A stretch of 64,000 nucleotides of DNA from Bacteroidota bacterium. Its GTDB lineage: Bacteria > Bacteroidota > Bacteroidia > Bacteroidales > FEN-979. Positions 18,848 through 26,807 of this stretch are shown piece by piece (position 1 is the first letter of the stretch; each line of letters opens with the position of its first letter). The DNA is taken from positions 1 to 64,000 of the forward strand of contig JAPLDF010000046.1 in NCBI GenBank assembly GCA_026391835.1, written 5' to 3'. A model generated the notes under the pieces. That model was not told the DNA's origin, ran no database searches, and saw only the letters and a list, made by a program, of their open reading frames with translations. A program made the position numbers and the translations under genes.

Positions 18848-19515
18848 TACGTGTCATCCCCGATGATCAGGTGGTCGAGCACTGTCACCTCCAGCATGGC
18901 ACCTGCATCGCACAGCTTTTTGGTGATCCTGCAATCAGCCTCACTGGGTGTGACAAGGCCCGACGGGTGGTTGTGCCCCAGGATGATGGAGGATGCGTGG
19001 TTGTCGAGGCTGATTTTGAAGATTTTCTTCGGATCGACGACTGTCCCAGAGATGCCGCCTTCGCTGATGTTGCATTTTTTCAATACTTTATTCGCCCTGT
19101 TCAGCAGGATGATCCAGAACTCCTCATAGGGGCGGTCGCCGATGGTACTTCGGAATATTTCAAAGGCGTCGCGGCTGGTTTTGATTTTGTCGCGCACCAG
19201 CACCTCCGATTCATTTCTCCTGCGCCCCAGTTCCATCGCCGCCAGGATCGTTACCGCCCGCACCTGGCCGATACCTTTCACTTTGACCAGGTCGGTAATG
19301 CTCAGCTTTGACAATTCGGCAAGGTTGAAGGAGGCAAGCTGCAGGATGTTTTTTGCCAGGTCGACTGCTGTTTCGTTCCTGTTGCCGGAGCCGATGAGGA
19401 TGGCCAGGAGCTCGGCATCGCTCATGCTGTGCCTGCCCTTTAGGATCAGTTTTTCACGGGGACGGTCATCCTCGCCCCAGTTCCTGATCGTTGCATGGTT
19501 TGTGTAGGTTTCCAT
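18817..19515 (-). CDS. radC: RadC family JAB/MPN-domain protein
   Basis: 232 residues. An N-terminal UPF0758 helix-hairpin-helix region (PREKLILKGRHSMSDAELL, then VKGIGQVRAVTILAAMELG) is followed by the JAMM-like metal motif HNHPSG with downstream Ser and Asp (PSEADCRIT). Length and order are typical for RadC. Despite the name, a direct role in DNA repair is not settled; the fold resembles Zn-dependent JAB isopeptidases. It converges on the NodB gene with a 31-bp overlap of coding ends. Confidence 0.95.
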   Translation of the reverse strand: METYTNHATIRNWGEDDRPREKLILKGRHSMSDAELLAILIGSGNRNETAVDLAKNILQLASFNLAELSKLSITDLVKVKGIGQVRAVTILAAMELGRRRNESEVLVRDKIKTSRDAFEIFRSTIGDRPYEEFWIILLNRANKVLKKCNISEGGISGTVVDPKKIFKISLDNHASSIILGHNHPSGLVTPSEADCRITKKLCDAGAMLEVTVLDHLIIGDDTYYSFADEGAL

Positions 19516-19574
19516 GGAAAATTTTCTGCTTAATCGGGTTAGCAGGCAAAAGGTAATACAACCGGGTGATAATT

Positions 19575-21641
19575 TTATTTCATGAAGCGGATAAGGGCAA
19601 TCTCACATGCAATAAAAATGAGCACCAGAATGATGAAGAATTTCCAGAGCGGGGTGCCCTGCTTGATCTGGTGGATTTCCCGGGTGAGCGACGACTTTTT
19701 CTCTTTCAGGATGCGGATATCCTTCAAAGGCAACCGGCTGATCTGTTGCTCCAGCTCAGAAGAGGCCAGGCAACTTAAATCCGACTCCCTGCGGTTGAAA
19801 TTGAATGCGAGTCCTGCAACTGGCTTGTTTCCCCGGCCGACCGAATAAAAACCAGCGTCTTTGATCTGGTCATGGGTAATGAGTGATATGTTTGTTCCGA
19901 ATTTCCTGATTTCAGGGATGACTTCGTAACCTGATTCGAGTTTTTTAAGCTTGTAAATGTTCGTTTCCGAAATTGAATCAGCAGGTATCTCGATTGTCGC
20001 ATTTTCGCCGGTAATGTAGTAGAGTGGGTGGACCGGGTTGCTCAGCAAGGCGATTTTATACAAGGTCGGAACAAAGATCATGTGTTTCGGGAACATGGTC
20101 CAGGCGTCGTCGGCAGGCGCCGAAAACAGGTACACCCTGCCTTTGCCGACCGGTGCTGACATCAGGAAAGGCTGGTTGTTCTGGAGCTTCAGCAGCACCT
20201 CTTCACCACTCCTGGTCTCCTGCTGCAGCACATAATGTTTCTGAACTACCGGCAGGTCGATATTCTCGGGAAGAACAACTTTACCGCTGCCGTTTTTTTC
20301 AAAAACATCATTGTATATGGCACTCTCCACGTTGATGCCCGCAATGCGCTGTTTTACTGTGTCAATACCGGAATAGCCCGGAAGGTTAAACAGGGATAAC
20401 AATGCGTTGTAAGAGTCTGTTTTGCCTTTCACCGGCGGAAAAACAACCAGGTTGCCGCCCGCACGGATGTACCTGTTCAATTCCTGTGCAAGCCCGGAAG
20501 ATATCTCTTCAACCCCGTTGACAATCAGCAAGGCATTGGCAAAGAGGTTGCCATAATCAAGTTGTTTGACCTGGCTGTTGGTGAAACGGATGGTGGAGTC
20601 ATTGTCAAACAGCGCGTTCAGGTAACTGTTTTCTGCTTTTTCGTTGATGCAAAGTACAGGAATTGAGGGCAAGACCGGATATGAAAAATAGAATTTATCG
20701 TCGTAAAAAATCGGGTAATCAACAACTTCTGCTTGCCCGTACTGGATGCCGGAGGTGTTTTCTGTAAATGGCAGGGTAACTTCAGTGGTTGAATTGGCCT
20801 CAACTGAAAAACTTGCCAGGGCTTTCTGAACGGAATTGATCGATAGTTTAACCGGGATCTTTTCGAGTGCTTCGCCGGATGCATTATGGATACGGATCCG
20901 AAGGTTAACCGGTTGCCCCGGCTGATGCACCGGTGAAAGAAAATAGACTGTATCGATATACAGGTTGTCTTTTTTCTCAGCGACCAGGGGAACCAGGAAC
21001 CAGCTGATGCCTGAGTCGGGCCTGGCCTGCAGGAACGAGGCTGTATTTTTCTGAAAATCAGAAACAAGATAGGCATCCCTGCTCATTTTTTGATTTTCCG
21101 AAAGAAAGTCGTTTTGCCTGGTAATTACTTCTGAAATCATTTTTGTTGAAGCGGAGATTTGCACCTCTTCAACCAGCTTGCGGAAATCTTCCTGGCTGAC
21201 AAACCGCTGGTGCCGCCCTTCAAAATCGTTGGTTACAAGTTGAAACAGATCCGACTGGGCATAGGCTGCAGCAATTTCAAGGGCCTTGGTTTTTGCCACA
21301 TCCATCAGTTTCCCTTCGGTTGCCACCGCCTCCATCGAGAAGGAGTTGTCAAGGTAAATGCTGACGGCACGCTGCCCGGTGATTTTTTTTTGCTGCTTTG
21401 AAGCGGGGAGGTATGGCTGGGCGAAGGCAAAGACCAGGCATGCTACGGCCAGCAAACGGGCCAGCAGGATAAGCAATTGGCGGAGTTGTGACTGTTTTTT
21501 TGTCTCCTGCTGGATCTCCTGGAGGAAATGGACATTGGTAAAATAGACCTTTTTATATTTCCTGAAATTAAAAAGGTGTATCAGTATTGGGATTGCCAGT
21601 GCTGCTAAGGCAACCAGGAAAAATGGGCTTACAAATTGCAT
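19575..21641 (-). CDS. BatA/VWA-domain membrane protein
   Basis: 688 residues from MQFVSPFF (ATG at 21641; an alternative ATG lies two codons upstream). The N-terminus is the BatA domain: a TM helix (FFLVALAALAIPILIHLFNF), a conserved basic loop (RKYKKVYFTNVHFLQ), and a second TM. A von Willebrand A-like domain with the MIDAS motif DNSFS follows (about residues 98-102), then a long beta-rich periplasmic region with a glutamine-amidotransferase-like segment, and a final TM (FFIILVLIFIACEIALIRF). Bat-type proteins belong to MoxR-linked systems associated with aerotolerance and envelope integrity. Here no MoxR or BatB lies next to it; the DUF58 protein that often accompanies it is 12 kb away. 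The gdhA terminator separates it from upstream gdhA. Confidence 0.88.
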   Translation of the reverse strand: MQFVSPFFLVALAALAIPILIHLFNFRKYKKVYFTNVHFLQEIQQETKKQSQLRQLLILLARLLAVACLVFAFAQPYLPASKQQKKITGQRAVSIYLDNSFSMEAVATEGKLMDVAKTKALEIAAAYAQSDLFQLVTNDFEGRHQRFVSQEDFRKLVEEVQISASTKMISEVITRQNDFLSENQKMSRDAYLVSDFQKNTASFLQARPDSGISWFLVPLVAEKKDNLYIDTVYFLSPVHQPGQPVNLRIRIHNASGEALEKIPVKLSINSVQKALASFSVEANSTTEVTLPFTENTSGIQYGQAEVVDYPIFYDDKFYFSYPVLPSIPVLCINEKAENSYLNALFDNDSTIRFTNSQVKQLDYGNLFANALLIVNGVEEISSGLAQELNRYIRAGGNLVVFPPVKGKTDSYNALLSLFNLPGYSGIDTVKQRIAGINVESAIYNDVFEKNGSGKVVLPENIDLPVVQKHYVLQQETRSGEEVLLKLQNNQPFLMSAPVGKGRVYLFSAPADDAWTMFPKHMIFVPTLYKIALLSNPVHPLYYITGENATIEIPADSISETNIYKLKKLESGYEVIPEIRKFGTNISLITHDQIKDAGFYSVGRGNKPVAGLAFNFNRRESDLSCLASSELEQQISRLPLKDIRILKEKKSSLTREIHQIKQGTPLWKFFIILVLIFIACEIALIRFMK

Positions 21642-21651
21642 GGCCAAAGAT

Positions 21652-21687
21652 AAAAAAAATCCCGGCAGGGTGGCCGGGATTTTTTTA
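21652..21687 (-). terminator. Intrinsic terminator downstream of gdhA
   Basis: CCCGGC (21661-21666) pairs with GCCGGG (21673-21678), and the stem is extended by A/T pairs on both sides. On the minus strand it ends in a run of eight T, about 45 bp after the gdhA stop codon. The flanking A- and T-runs could let it work in both directions. Confidence 0.8.
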
Positions 21688-21694
21688 TGACATG

Positions 21695-21716
21695 GAGACG
21701 CAGCATGCTGCGTCTC
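21695..21716. repeat. 22-bp perfect palindrome, REP-like
   Basis: Both halves (GAGACGCAGCA and TGCTGCGTCTC) are exact reverse complements with no loop. It lies between the gdhA stop and its terminator. Such GAGACGC palindromes are common intergenic elements in Bacteroidota genomes, and the RAYT at 11282-11845 is a candidate mobiliser. Confidence 0.7.
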
Positions 21717-21730
21717 TACAAATACAATGA

Positions 21731-23068
21731 TTAAATGACACCCTGGTCCAGCATGGCGTTGGCAACCTTGAGGAAGCCGGCCACATTGGCGCCTTTTACA
21801 TAGTTCACATAGCCTTCGCGGTCTTTGCCGTATTTTACGCAGGCTTCATGAATGCTGCACATGATATGATGGAGGCGTTCATCAACCTCTTTGCTTGGCC
21901 AGCTCAGTTTCATGGCATTCTGTGACATTTCAAGTCCGGAAGTGGCAACACCGCCGGCATTAACGGCTTTTCCGGGGGCAAAAAGAATTTTGTTTTCGAG
22001 GAATTGCTCAATAGCTTCAGGTGTGCTTGGCATATTGGCGCCTTCTGCAACACACATGACCCCGTTTTTGATCAGGGCCAGAGCATCGTCCTTGCCGAGT
22101 TCGTTCTGGGTGGCACATGGCAGGGCAATGTCGCACTTCACTTCCCATGGGCGTTTGCCCTGGTGGAACTGTGCATTGGGGAATTCATAGGAATATGGTT
22201 TTACGATATCCTGGTTCGAAGCTCTCAGTTCGAGGAGAAATTCGATTTTTTCACCCGAGATACCGTCCGGATCGTAAATATATCCATCGGGGCCGGAGAT
22301 GGTAACAACTTTGGCGCCGAGTTCAGTAGCCTTGATGGCAGCACCCCATGCAACATTGCCGAAGCCGGAAATGGCGACAACCTTGTTCTTGAATGTTTCA
22401 CCCTTTGTGGCAAGCATCTCTTTTGCAAAATACACAGCGCCGAAACCTGTAGCTTCGGGGCGCACGAGGCTGCCGCCCCAGTTGAGTCCTTTGCCGGTGA
22501 GCACACCGGTATTTTCACGTGCAAGTTTCCGGTACATCCCGTACAGAAAACCGATTTCACGGCCGCCAACACCAATATCGCCGGCAGGAACGTCTGTTTC
22601 CGGGCCGATAAGCCTCCACAGTTCCAGCATGAATGACTGGCAGAAACGCATAATTTCAGCATTGGATTTTCCCTTGGGATCGAAATCGGAACCTCCCTTG
22701 GCACCTCCCATCGGAAGTGTGGTGAGGCTGTTTTTGAAAATCTGTTCGAATCCCAAAAATTTCAAAATGCTCAGGTTGACGCTGGGATGGAAGCGTAAGC
22801 CGCCCTTGTAAGGACCGATTGCGTTGTTGAACTGGATTCTGTAACCCAGGTTTACCTGTACTTTCCCACTGTCGTCAACCCAGCAAACTTTGAAGGTTAG
22901 GATACGATCGGGCTCTACGAGCCGGTCGATGATGTTTGCCGATTCGAAGTGCGGGTTCTCGTTGTAAACTTCTTCGATCGATTCCAGTACTTCCCTGACA
23001 GCCTGGAGGTACTCATTTTCGCCCGGATGTTTTTTCTCCAGGTCGTTCATGATTTTCTCTAAGTTCAT
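21731..23068 (-). CDS. gdhA: NADP-type glutamate dehydrogenase
   Basis: 445 residues, the standard length of hexameric GDH that makes glutamate from 2-oxoglutarate and ammonia. The substrate-binding PYKGGLRFH (87-95), the catalytic lysine in LPMGGAKGGSDFDPKGKS (Lys124), and the Rossmann motif GFGNVAWGAA are intact. The DFDPKGKS form after the catalytic lysine is typical of NADP-dependent bacterial enzymes. It is probably monocistronic, with a good promoter (23147-23178) and an intrinsic terminator (21652-21687). It would be the main ammonia-assimilation route visible in the window. Confidence 0.97.
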   Translation of the reverse strand: MNLEKIMNDLEKKHPGENEYLQAVREVLESIEEVYNENPHFESANIIDRLVEPDRILTFKVCWVDDSGKVQVNLGYRIQFNNAIGPYKGGLRFHPSVNLSILKFLGFEQIFKNSLTTLPMGGAKGGSDFDPKGKSNAEIMRFCQSFMLELWRLIGPETDVPAGDIGVGGREIGFLYGMYRKLARENTGVLTGKGLNWGGSLVRPEATGFGAVYFAKEMLATKGETFKNKVVAISGFGNVAWGAAIKATELGAKVVTISGPDGYIYDPDGISGEKIEFLLELRASNQDIVKPYSYEFPNAQFHQGKRPWEVKCDIALPCATQNELGKDDALALIKNGVMCVAEGANMPSTPEAIEQFLENKILFAPGKAVNAGGVATSGLEMSQNAMKLSWPSKEVDERLHHIMCSIHEACVKYGKDREGYVNYVKGANVAGFLKVANAMLDQGVI

Positions 23069-23146
23069 TTTGATTCAGTTTTAATGATTAATGACCAGTT
23101 ATTATACGCAGTTAAAACACTATAATTGTGAACAAAATAACAAATA

Positions 23147-23178
23147 CAAAATTACTGAGTTCCCGCCGACTGACCAAA
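23147..23178 (-). promoter_or_regulatory. Complete Bacteroidota promoter for gdhA
   Basis: On the minus strand TTTG (complement of 23175-23178) is followed after 20 bp by TAATTTTG (complement of 23147-23154). That matches TTTG/TAnnTTTG in sequence and spacing. Transcription would start near 23140, giving a leader of about 70 nt. Confidence 0.7.
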
Positions 23179-23204
23179 CAAAAACACATAATAATTTTAT
23201 CCGG

Positions 23205-23849
23205 TCACTTTTTGATTTTATTTACCAGCTTTCCGAGTACAAAAACATTTACCACATCAGGGGAGCCATCGGGTTTGAAAAAAACCTCCTCGCCGTCTTT
23301 CTTGTTTTTTGTATAATGCGTCAGCTGTTTCGTGGTGCCGTTTTCATAAAAAGATTTTTGAACCCCCGTTCCACGGGTGAAATTTCCTTCACCCACGATC
23401 ATTCCCGAGGGGTCATAATAGAGCCAGAGTCCTTCGTGGTCACCGTCAAGATAATTGCCTTCAAGTTTTAAGGCTTTATTTTCGTAATATTCCGCATATC
23501 GGCCATGTATCACGTCATTCCGGTAATGTGCTTCCGACTGGAGATTTCCCTCCTTATCCCATGATTTTACGGTACCGTTCAGCTTCCCGCCGGTGAAATA
23601 CTGTTCCGCCTGGATCCTCCCGGATGGGTAGTAACTCCGCAACACACCGTCGACCAGGTTGTTCCTGTAGTTGCAGGAATTCTGAAGGGTGCCGTCATCA
23701 TACCAGTAACTGGCAGCACCTTCATATTTGTCTCCATCCGTGTGGATCTCGGATTTTTTGTTCCCGTTGGGCCAGTACTCCGTTTTGGTTCTGGAGCAGG
23801 AAGCAAGCAGGAGGGCCGCAACAACCAGGACAACTATGTTTCGTGTCAT
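23205..23849 (-). CDS. YwqK-like MORN-repeat lipoprotein
   Basis: 214 residues. A lipoprotein signal ends in LLLASC (Cys18). Six or more MORN-like repeats of about 22 residues follow (YYPSGRIQAEQYF, KLNGTVKSWDKEGNL, HGRYAEYYENKALKLEGNY, and others), matching the YwqK domain. Some database entries call such proteins toxin-antitoxin antitoxins because of B. subtilis YwqK, but nothing here supports that: there is no toxin partner. The product is probably an envelope lipoprotein of unknown function. Its start overlaps the end of the MarC gene by 4 bp, so the two are translationally coupled. Confidence 0.8.
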   Translation of the reverse strand: MTRNIVVLVVAALLLASCSRTKTEYWPNGNKKSEIHTDGDKYEGAASYWYDDGTLQNSCNYRNNLVDGVLRSYYPSGRIQAEQYFTGGKLNGTVKSWDKEGNLQSEAHYRNDVIHGRYAEYYENKALKLEGNYLDGDHEGLWLYYDPSGMIVGEGNFTRGTGVQKSFYENGTTKQLTHYTKNKKDGEEVFFKPDGSPDVVNVFVLGKLVNKIKK

Positions 23850-24505
23850 CGCTGGGGCTGGCTGAAAATATCCACTGTTCCCTCGATGCCATTGATCATC
23901 ATCTGAACCGCGATAACGGCCAGGATCAGCCCCATGATGCGTGATACCACCTTGAGCATGCTGGGGTTTATCCTATTGGCGATTACGCGGGAAGAGATAA
24001 AGAGCAGGTAGGTGATCAGGCACATGATTCCGAAAATGACAATAACCAGAATCACATTGGTTACTGATTTTTCAGCGCCAACAAAATTCATGGCAGTGGA
24101 TATGGTTCCCGGGCCTGCAAGCAGCGGGATTCCCAAGGGTGTGATGGCCATGTCGTGCGCAATTTTCAGCATCTGTTCCTTTTCATCGGCCGATTGGGCA
24201 TGGATGGGATTTTCTTTGGCATTCAGCATCTGGAAACCGATTATAAACACGATGATGCCCCCTGCGATCTGGAAGGCGGGCACCGTGATGCCGAAAACCC
24301 TGAAAATGATGTGCCCGAACACGCAGAAGATGGCGATGATCGTAAACGCAGTTGCGGTAGCACGGAGGGCTACCTTGTTTTGTGTTTTTTTATCAAAATC
24401 CTGGACCATGCCAAGAAACACCGGGATGTTGCCGATCGGGTTCAGCATGGCGAAAAAGCCCATGAACACCGTGAGTCCGTGGAGATAAAGATCGTGTATC
24501 CTCAT
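23846..24505 (-). CDS. MarC family integral membrane protein
   Basis: 219 residues with six predicted TM helices. The MarC signatures are visible: FFAMLNPIGNIPVFLGM near the N-terminus and ITPLGIPLLAGPGTISTAM at about 135-155, each half of an internal duplication with a Pro-Gly-rich re-entrant motif. Once linked to multiple antibiotic resistance, the family is now regarded as probable small-molecule (amino-acid-like) transporters; the substrate is unknown. Its stop overlaps the start of the YwqK-like lipoprotein gene, and the class-I amidotransferase-like gene ends 9 bp upstream, so the three are probably one operon. Confidence 0.92.
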   Translation of the reverse strand: MRIHDLYLHGLTVFMGFFAMLNPIGNIPVFLGMVQDFDKKTQNKVALRATATAFTIIAIFCVFGHIIFRVFGITVPAFQIAGGIIVFIIGFQMLNAKENPIHAQSADEKEQMLKIAHDMAITPLGIPLLAGPGTISTAMNFVGAEKSVTNVILVIVIFGIMCLITYLLFISSRVIANRINPSMLKVVSRIMGLILAVIAVQMMINGIEGTVDIFSQPQR

Positions 24506-24514
24506 ATGTTGAAT

Positions 24515-25315
24515 TTATTGATGTTTGTATGAATAGGTTGCCGACTGCAGTAAAAACTCCTCCGCGATTCTTGCCGAGAGCGGGTTCGCCTGCTCCATCC
24601 GTTCCGGGTGCCACTGAACGCCCAGTAAAAATGATTTGTCGTCGGGGTTTCGCCATTCAATGCCCTCGATGAGTTGGTCATCCGACATGGCATTGGCACG
24701 CAATGGGGGTGCCAGCCGGTTAACTGCCTGGTGGTGGTTCGTGGTGACCCGGGCTGAGTCGCACATGCTGATTCTGGCCAGCAGGGTTGAGTTCTGTATA
24801 TTGACCATGTGAAAACAATGCAGGTAATCATCGCACTGGTGAATGGTACCTGGTTTGTAATCCTTTGGGATGTCAATAATTAATGTGCCGCCAAAATATA
24901 CATTGAGAATCTGGTGGCCGCGGCAAATGCCAACAATGGGGATTTTTAAAGAAAGCGCCTTTTCGATCAGGGCCATGTCGAGGCTGTCGCGATGCGGGTT
25001 CATTTCGGTGCATCTCAGGGTGTCGGCAAGTTTGCCATACCTGCCCGGGTAAACATCTTCCCCGCCGGTGAGCAGCAGTCCGCTGCACTGGCTGAGTTGC
25101 TGAACTGCCACGGAAATGGGCATCAGGTAGAGGTCGATTGTTTGCACCGAAGGATCGGTGCGCTTCAACCAGTTGACATAATTTGATGAGGATTTGGAAA
25201 TGCCTATTTTCAATGGGGCTGGCTGGCAATTGGCCTGGTTCAGCAGCAGAAACCCTGCAATGAAACCGGTAAGCACTGTCATCACAGTTGATCTGATTTG
25301 CTCCATTCCCTGCAT
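24515..25315 (-). CDS. Exported gamma-glutamyl peptidase (class I glutamine amidotransferase-like, C26)
   Basis: 266 residues. An N-terminal hydrophobic signal segment (VMTVLTGFIAGFLLLNQANC) precedes a peptidase C26 domain. LLTGGEDVYPGRY leads to the nucleophile elbow GICRGHQ (Cys131), and GVQWHPERM supplies the catalytic histidine and glutamate. The closest well-known relatives hydrolyse gamma-glutamyl-GABA (PuuD) or act as folate gamma-glutamyl hydrolases. The signal segment implies a periplasmic substrate, unlike PuuD. Possible starts at codons 1 and 4 both keep the signal. It is followed after 9 bp by marC on the same strand. Confidence 0.83.
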   Translation of the reverse strand: MQGMEQIRSTVMTVLTGFIAGFLLLNQANCQPAPLKIGISKSSSNYVNWLKRTDPSVQTIDLYLMPISVAVQQLSQCSGLLLTGGEDVYPGRYGKLADTLRCTEMNPHRDSLDMALIEKALSLKIPIVGICRGHQILNVYFGGTLIIDIPKDYKPGTIHQCDDYLHCFHMVNIQNSTLLARISMCDSARVTTNHHQAVNRLAPPLRANAMSDDQLIEGIEWRNPDDKSFLLGVQWHPERMEQANPLSARIAEEFLLQSATYSYKHQ

Positions 25316-25352
25316 TTTAACTAATGTCGAAGTTGAAGTCTGGTTATGATTT

Positions 25353-25439
25353 CACGAAGTTACACGAAGTAAACACGAAATTACACGAAGAAATAAAAAA
25401 ACTTCGTGGATCTTCCGGCATACTTCGTGGACCTTCGTG
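25353..25439. repeat. Long imperfect hairpin built from CACGAAG words
   Basis: The left arm (25353-25390) has three CACGAAG words plus one variant. The right arm (25402-25439) is its imperfect reverse complement, about 29 of 38 positions by eye, with an A-rich loop. It lies about 30 bp downstream of the trmN6 stop on the minus strand. It resembles in design, but not in sequence, the hairpin after valS (36887-37006). It may be a terminator, an RNA 3' stabiliser or a mobile element. Confidence 0.8.
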
Positions 25440-25470
25440 CCACAAAGACCTTTTGATGCAAAAATAAACA

Positions 25471-26172
25471 TTAAAAATTGTGAAAGCAATCAGTAAGCGC
25501 TAAATATTCTGAAGTGTATTTTCCTGTTCTGTCAAGAATGGTCAATTCGGATGTTAAAGGTTGGGTGCAGGTGTGCCTGGTGAACTCCATCAGGGTTCGT
25601 TTCGGCGGGAGTCCATACTTTGGGTAAACCACCATGCTGCGGGAGGGAAACAACCTGTTTTCGGCGCAAATGGCCTGGAACCTGTCTGCCTGTTCAACGG
25701 GTAGAATGATTGCCAGGCAACCTGCAGGGGCCAGCAAAATGTACGACAAACGGACCAGTTCGGTGAGAGAAAGCTTGTCGTCGTGCCGGGCAAGGTTGAC
25801 CCGCTCCGAGGGTGACTTTAAGGAATTGGAGAAATAGGGGGGATTCGTGATGATGAAATCGAATATGGTCCTGGTTTTACAGGTAAATGCCTGCAGTGAA
25901 TCGTGGACCGAGGTGATCCTTTCAGGCCAGGGGCTGCTGTAAAAGTTTGCCCGTGCTTCATCAACCGATGGCTGATCGATTTCGACCGCTTCGATCAATG
26001 CCTCGCTTTTCTGGGCCATCATCAGGGCAAGCACCCCGCAACCTGTCCCAACATCAAGGATTGTTTTAGCCATTCCCGGGTTTGCCCACGATCCTATCAG
26101 CATGGCATCGGTGCCAACCCGCAGGGTGCTCTGTTTATCTTCGATGGTAAATTTGCGAAAACTGAAAGCCAT
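25471..26172 (-). CDS. trmN6: tRNA1(Val) (adenine(37)-N6)-methyltransferase
   Basis: 233 residues of the TrmN6/YfiC class. An early FRKFTIEDKQSTLRVGTDAMLIG segment is followed by the SAM-binding motif I ILDVGTGCGVLAL (about 40-52), an acidic residue ending motif II (AVEIDQ), and the N6-adenine methylase signature NPPY (about 112-115). The enzyme methylates A37 of tRNA-Val. It lies 8 bp after rimM on the same strand, so it is probably part of an rpsP-rimM-trmN6 translation operon, where other bacteria have trmD. Confidence 0.92.
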   Translation of the reverse strand: MAFSFRKFTIEDKQSTLRVGTDAMLIGSWANPGMAKTILDVGTGCGVLALMMAQKSEALIEAVEIDQPSVDEARANFYSSPWPERITSVHDSLQAFTCKTRTIFDFIITNPPYFSNSLKSPSERVNLARHDDKLSLTELVRLSYILLAPAGCLAIILPVEQADRFQAICAENRLFPSRSMVVYPKYGLPPKRTLMEFTRHTCTQPLTSELTILDRTGKYTSEYLALTDCFHNF

Positions 26173-26180
26173 GGGGCCGG

Positions 26181-26705
26181 TCAGAGGTAAATCTCGATCA
26201 ACCCCGGAGGGGCTTCGATCATGAGGAGTTTTTTCTTCCTGTCAACTTTCCGGATGATATCATCCACGATGGGGATGAGGATCTCCTTGTCCCCGTGAAG
26301 GATCTGGAAAAGGGACTGATGCGGTAATTCAAGGATGTCGCCGATCACGCCGATATTTCCATGGATATGATCGACAACCTGGAATCCTTTAATCTCATGG
26401 TAATAAAACTGGTTGCCTTTGAGTGCGGGAAGTTCGGTGATGGGCAGGTACATCTCAAGCCCCTGGAGGCTTTCGGCATCCTCAAGTGTGTCAAAGTCCT
26501 GGAATTTTACGATTGCTTTCCTGTTGTGTTTCAGTTCCAGCGCGGTGATGAAAAACGGGATCCGTTCACCATGTAAATCGAGGAAAACGGATTCCAGTTC
26601 CTGGTAAGTTTCGGGATCATCCACATCGAGATGCAACTGTACCTGGCCCCTGTTACCATGCGTTTTCAGGATTTTTCCCAGGTAATAAAAGTCATCCTTG
26701 TTCAT
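26181..26705 (-). CDS. rimM: Ribosome maturation factor RimM
   Basis: 174 residues from MNKDDFYYLGKI at 26705; the 15-codon longer frame starts inside the intergenic hairpin region and is rejected. The N-terminal barrel (GKILKTHGNRGQVQL) and the C-terminal PRC-barrel (YYHEIKGFQVVD ... ILIPIVDDIIRKVD) are both recognisable. RimM binds S19 and helps 16S rRNA 3' domain maturation of the 30S subunit. It follows rpsP, the conserved order, with a 102-bp gap that contains an A/T-rich hairpin. Confidence 0.93.
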   Translation of the reverse strand: MNKDDFYYLGKILKTHGNRGQVQLHLDVDDPETYQELESVFLDLHGERIPFFITALELKHNRKAIVKFQDFDTLEDAESLQGLEMYLPITELPALKGNQFYYHEIKGFQVVDHIHGNIGVIGDILELPHQSLFQILHGDKEILIPIVDDIIRKVDRKKKLLMIEAPPGLIEIYL

Positions 26706-26741
26706 CCGGAGGCGGTTTTGGAAAGTCAAATGTAACGTGGT

Positions 26742-26803
26742 AAAATGCAAAATGGCAAAACAGTAAACAAGTTACCATTTTGCCATTTTCTATTTTAGCA
26801 TTT
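26742..26803. repeat. A/T-rich imperfect hairpin between rpsP and rimM
   Basis: AAAATGGCAAAA on the left pairs with the complementary TTTTGCCATTTT on the right, extended by TAAAATGC and GCATTT ends. It begins 4 bp after the rpsP stop codon. It could attenuate transcription between rpsP and rimM, since ribosomal proteins are needed in larger amounts. Confidence 0.65.
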
Positions 26804-26807
26804 GTTC

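Noticed and set aside
23205-23849. Antitoxin of a toxin-antitoxin pair (YwqK annotation)
   Set aside because: MORN repeats with a lipobox and coupling to marC; no toxin gene adjoins, so the antitoxin label is not supported.
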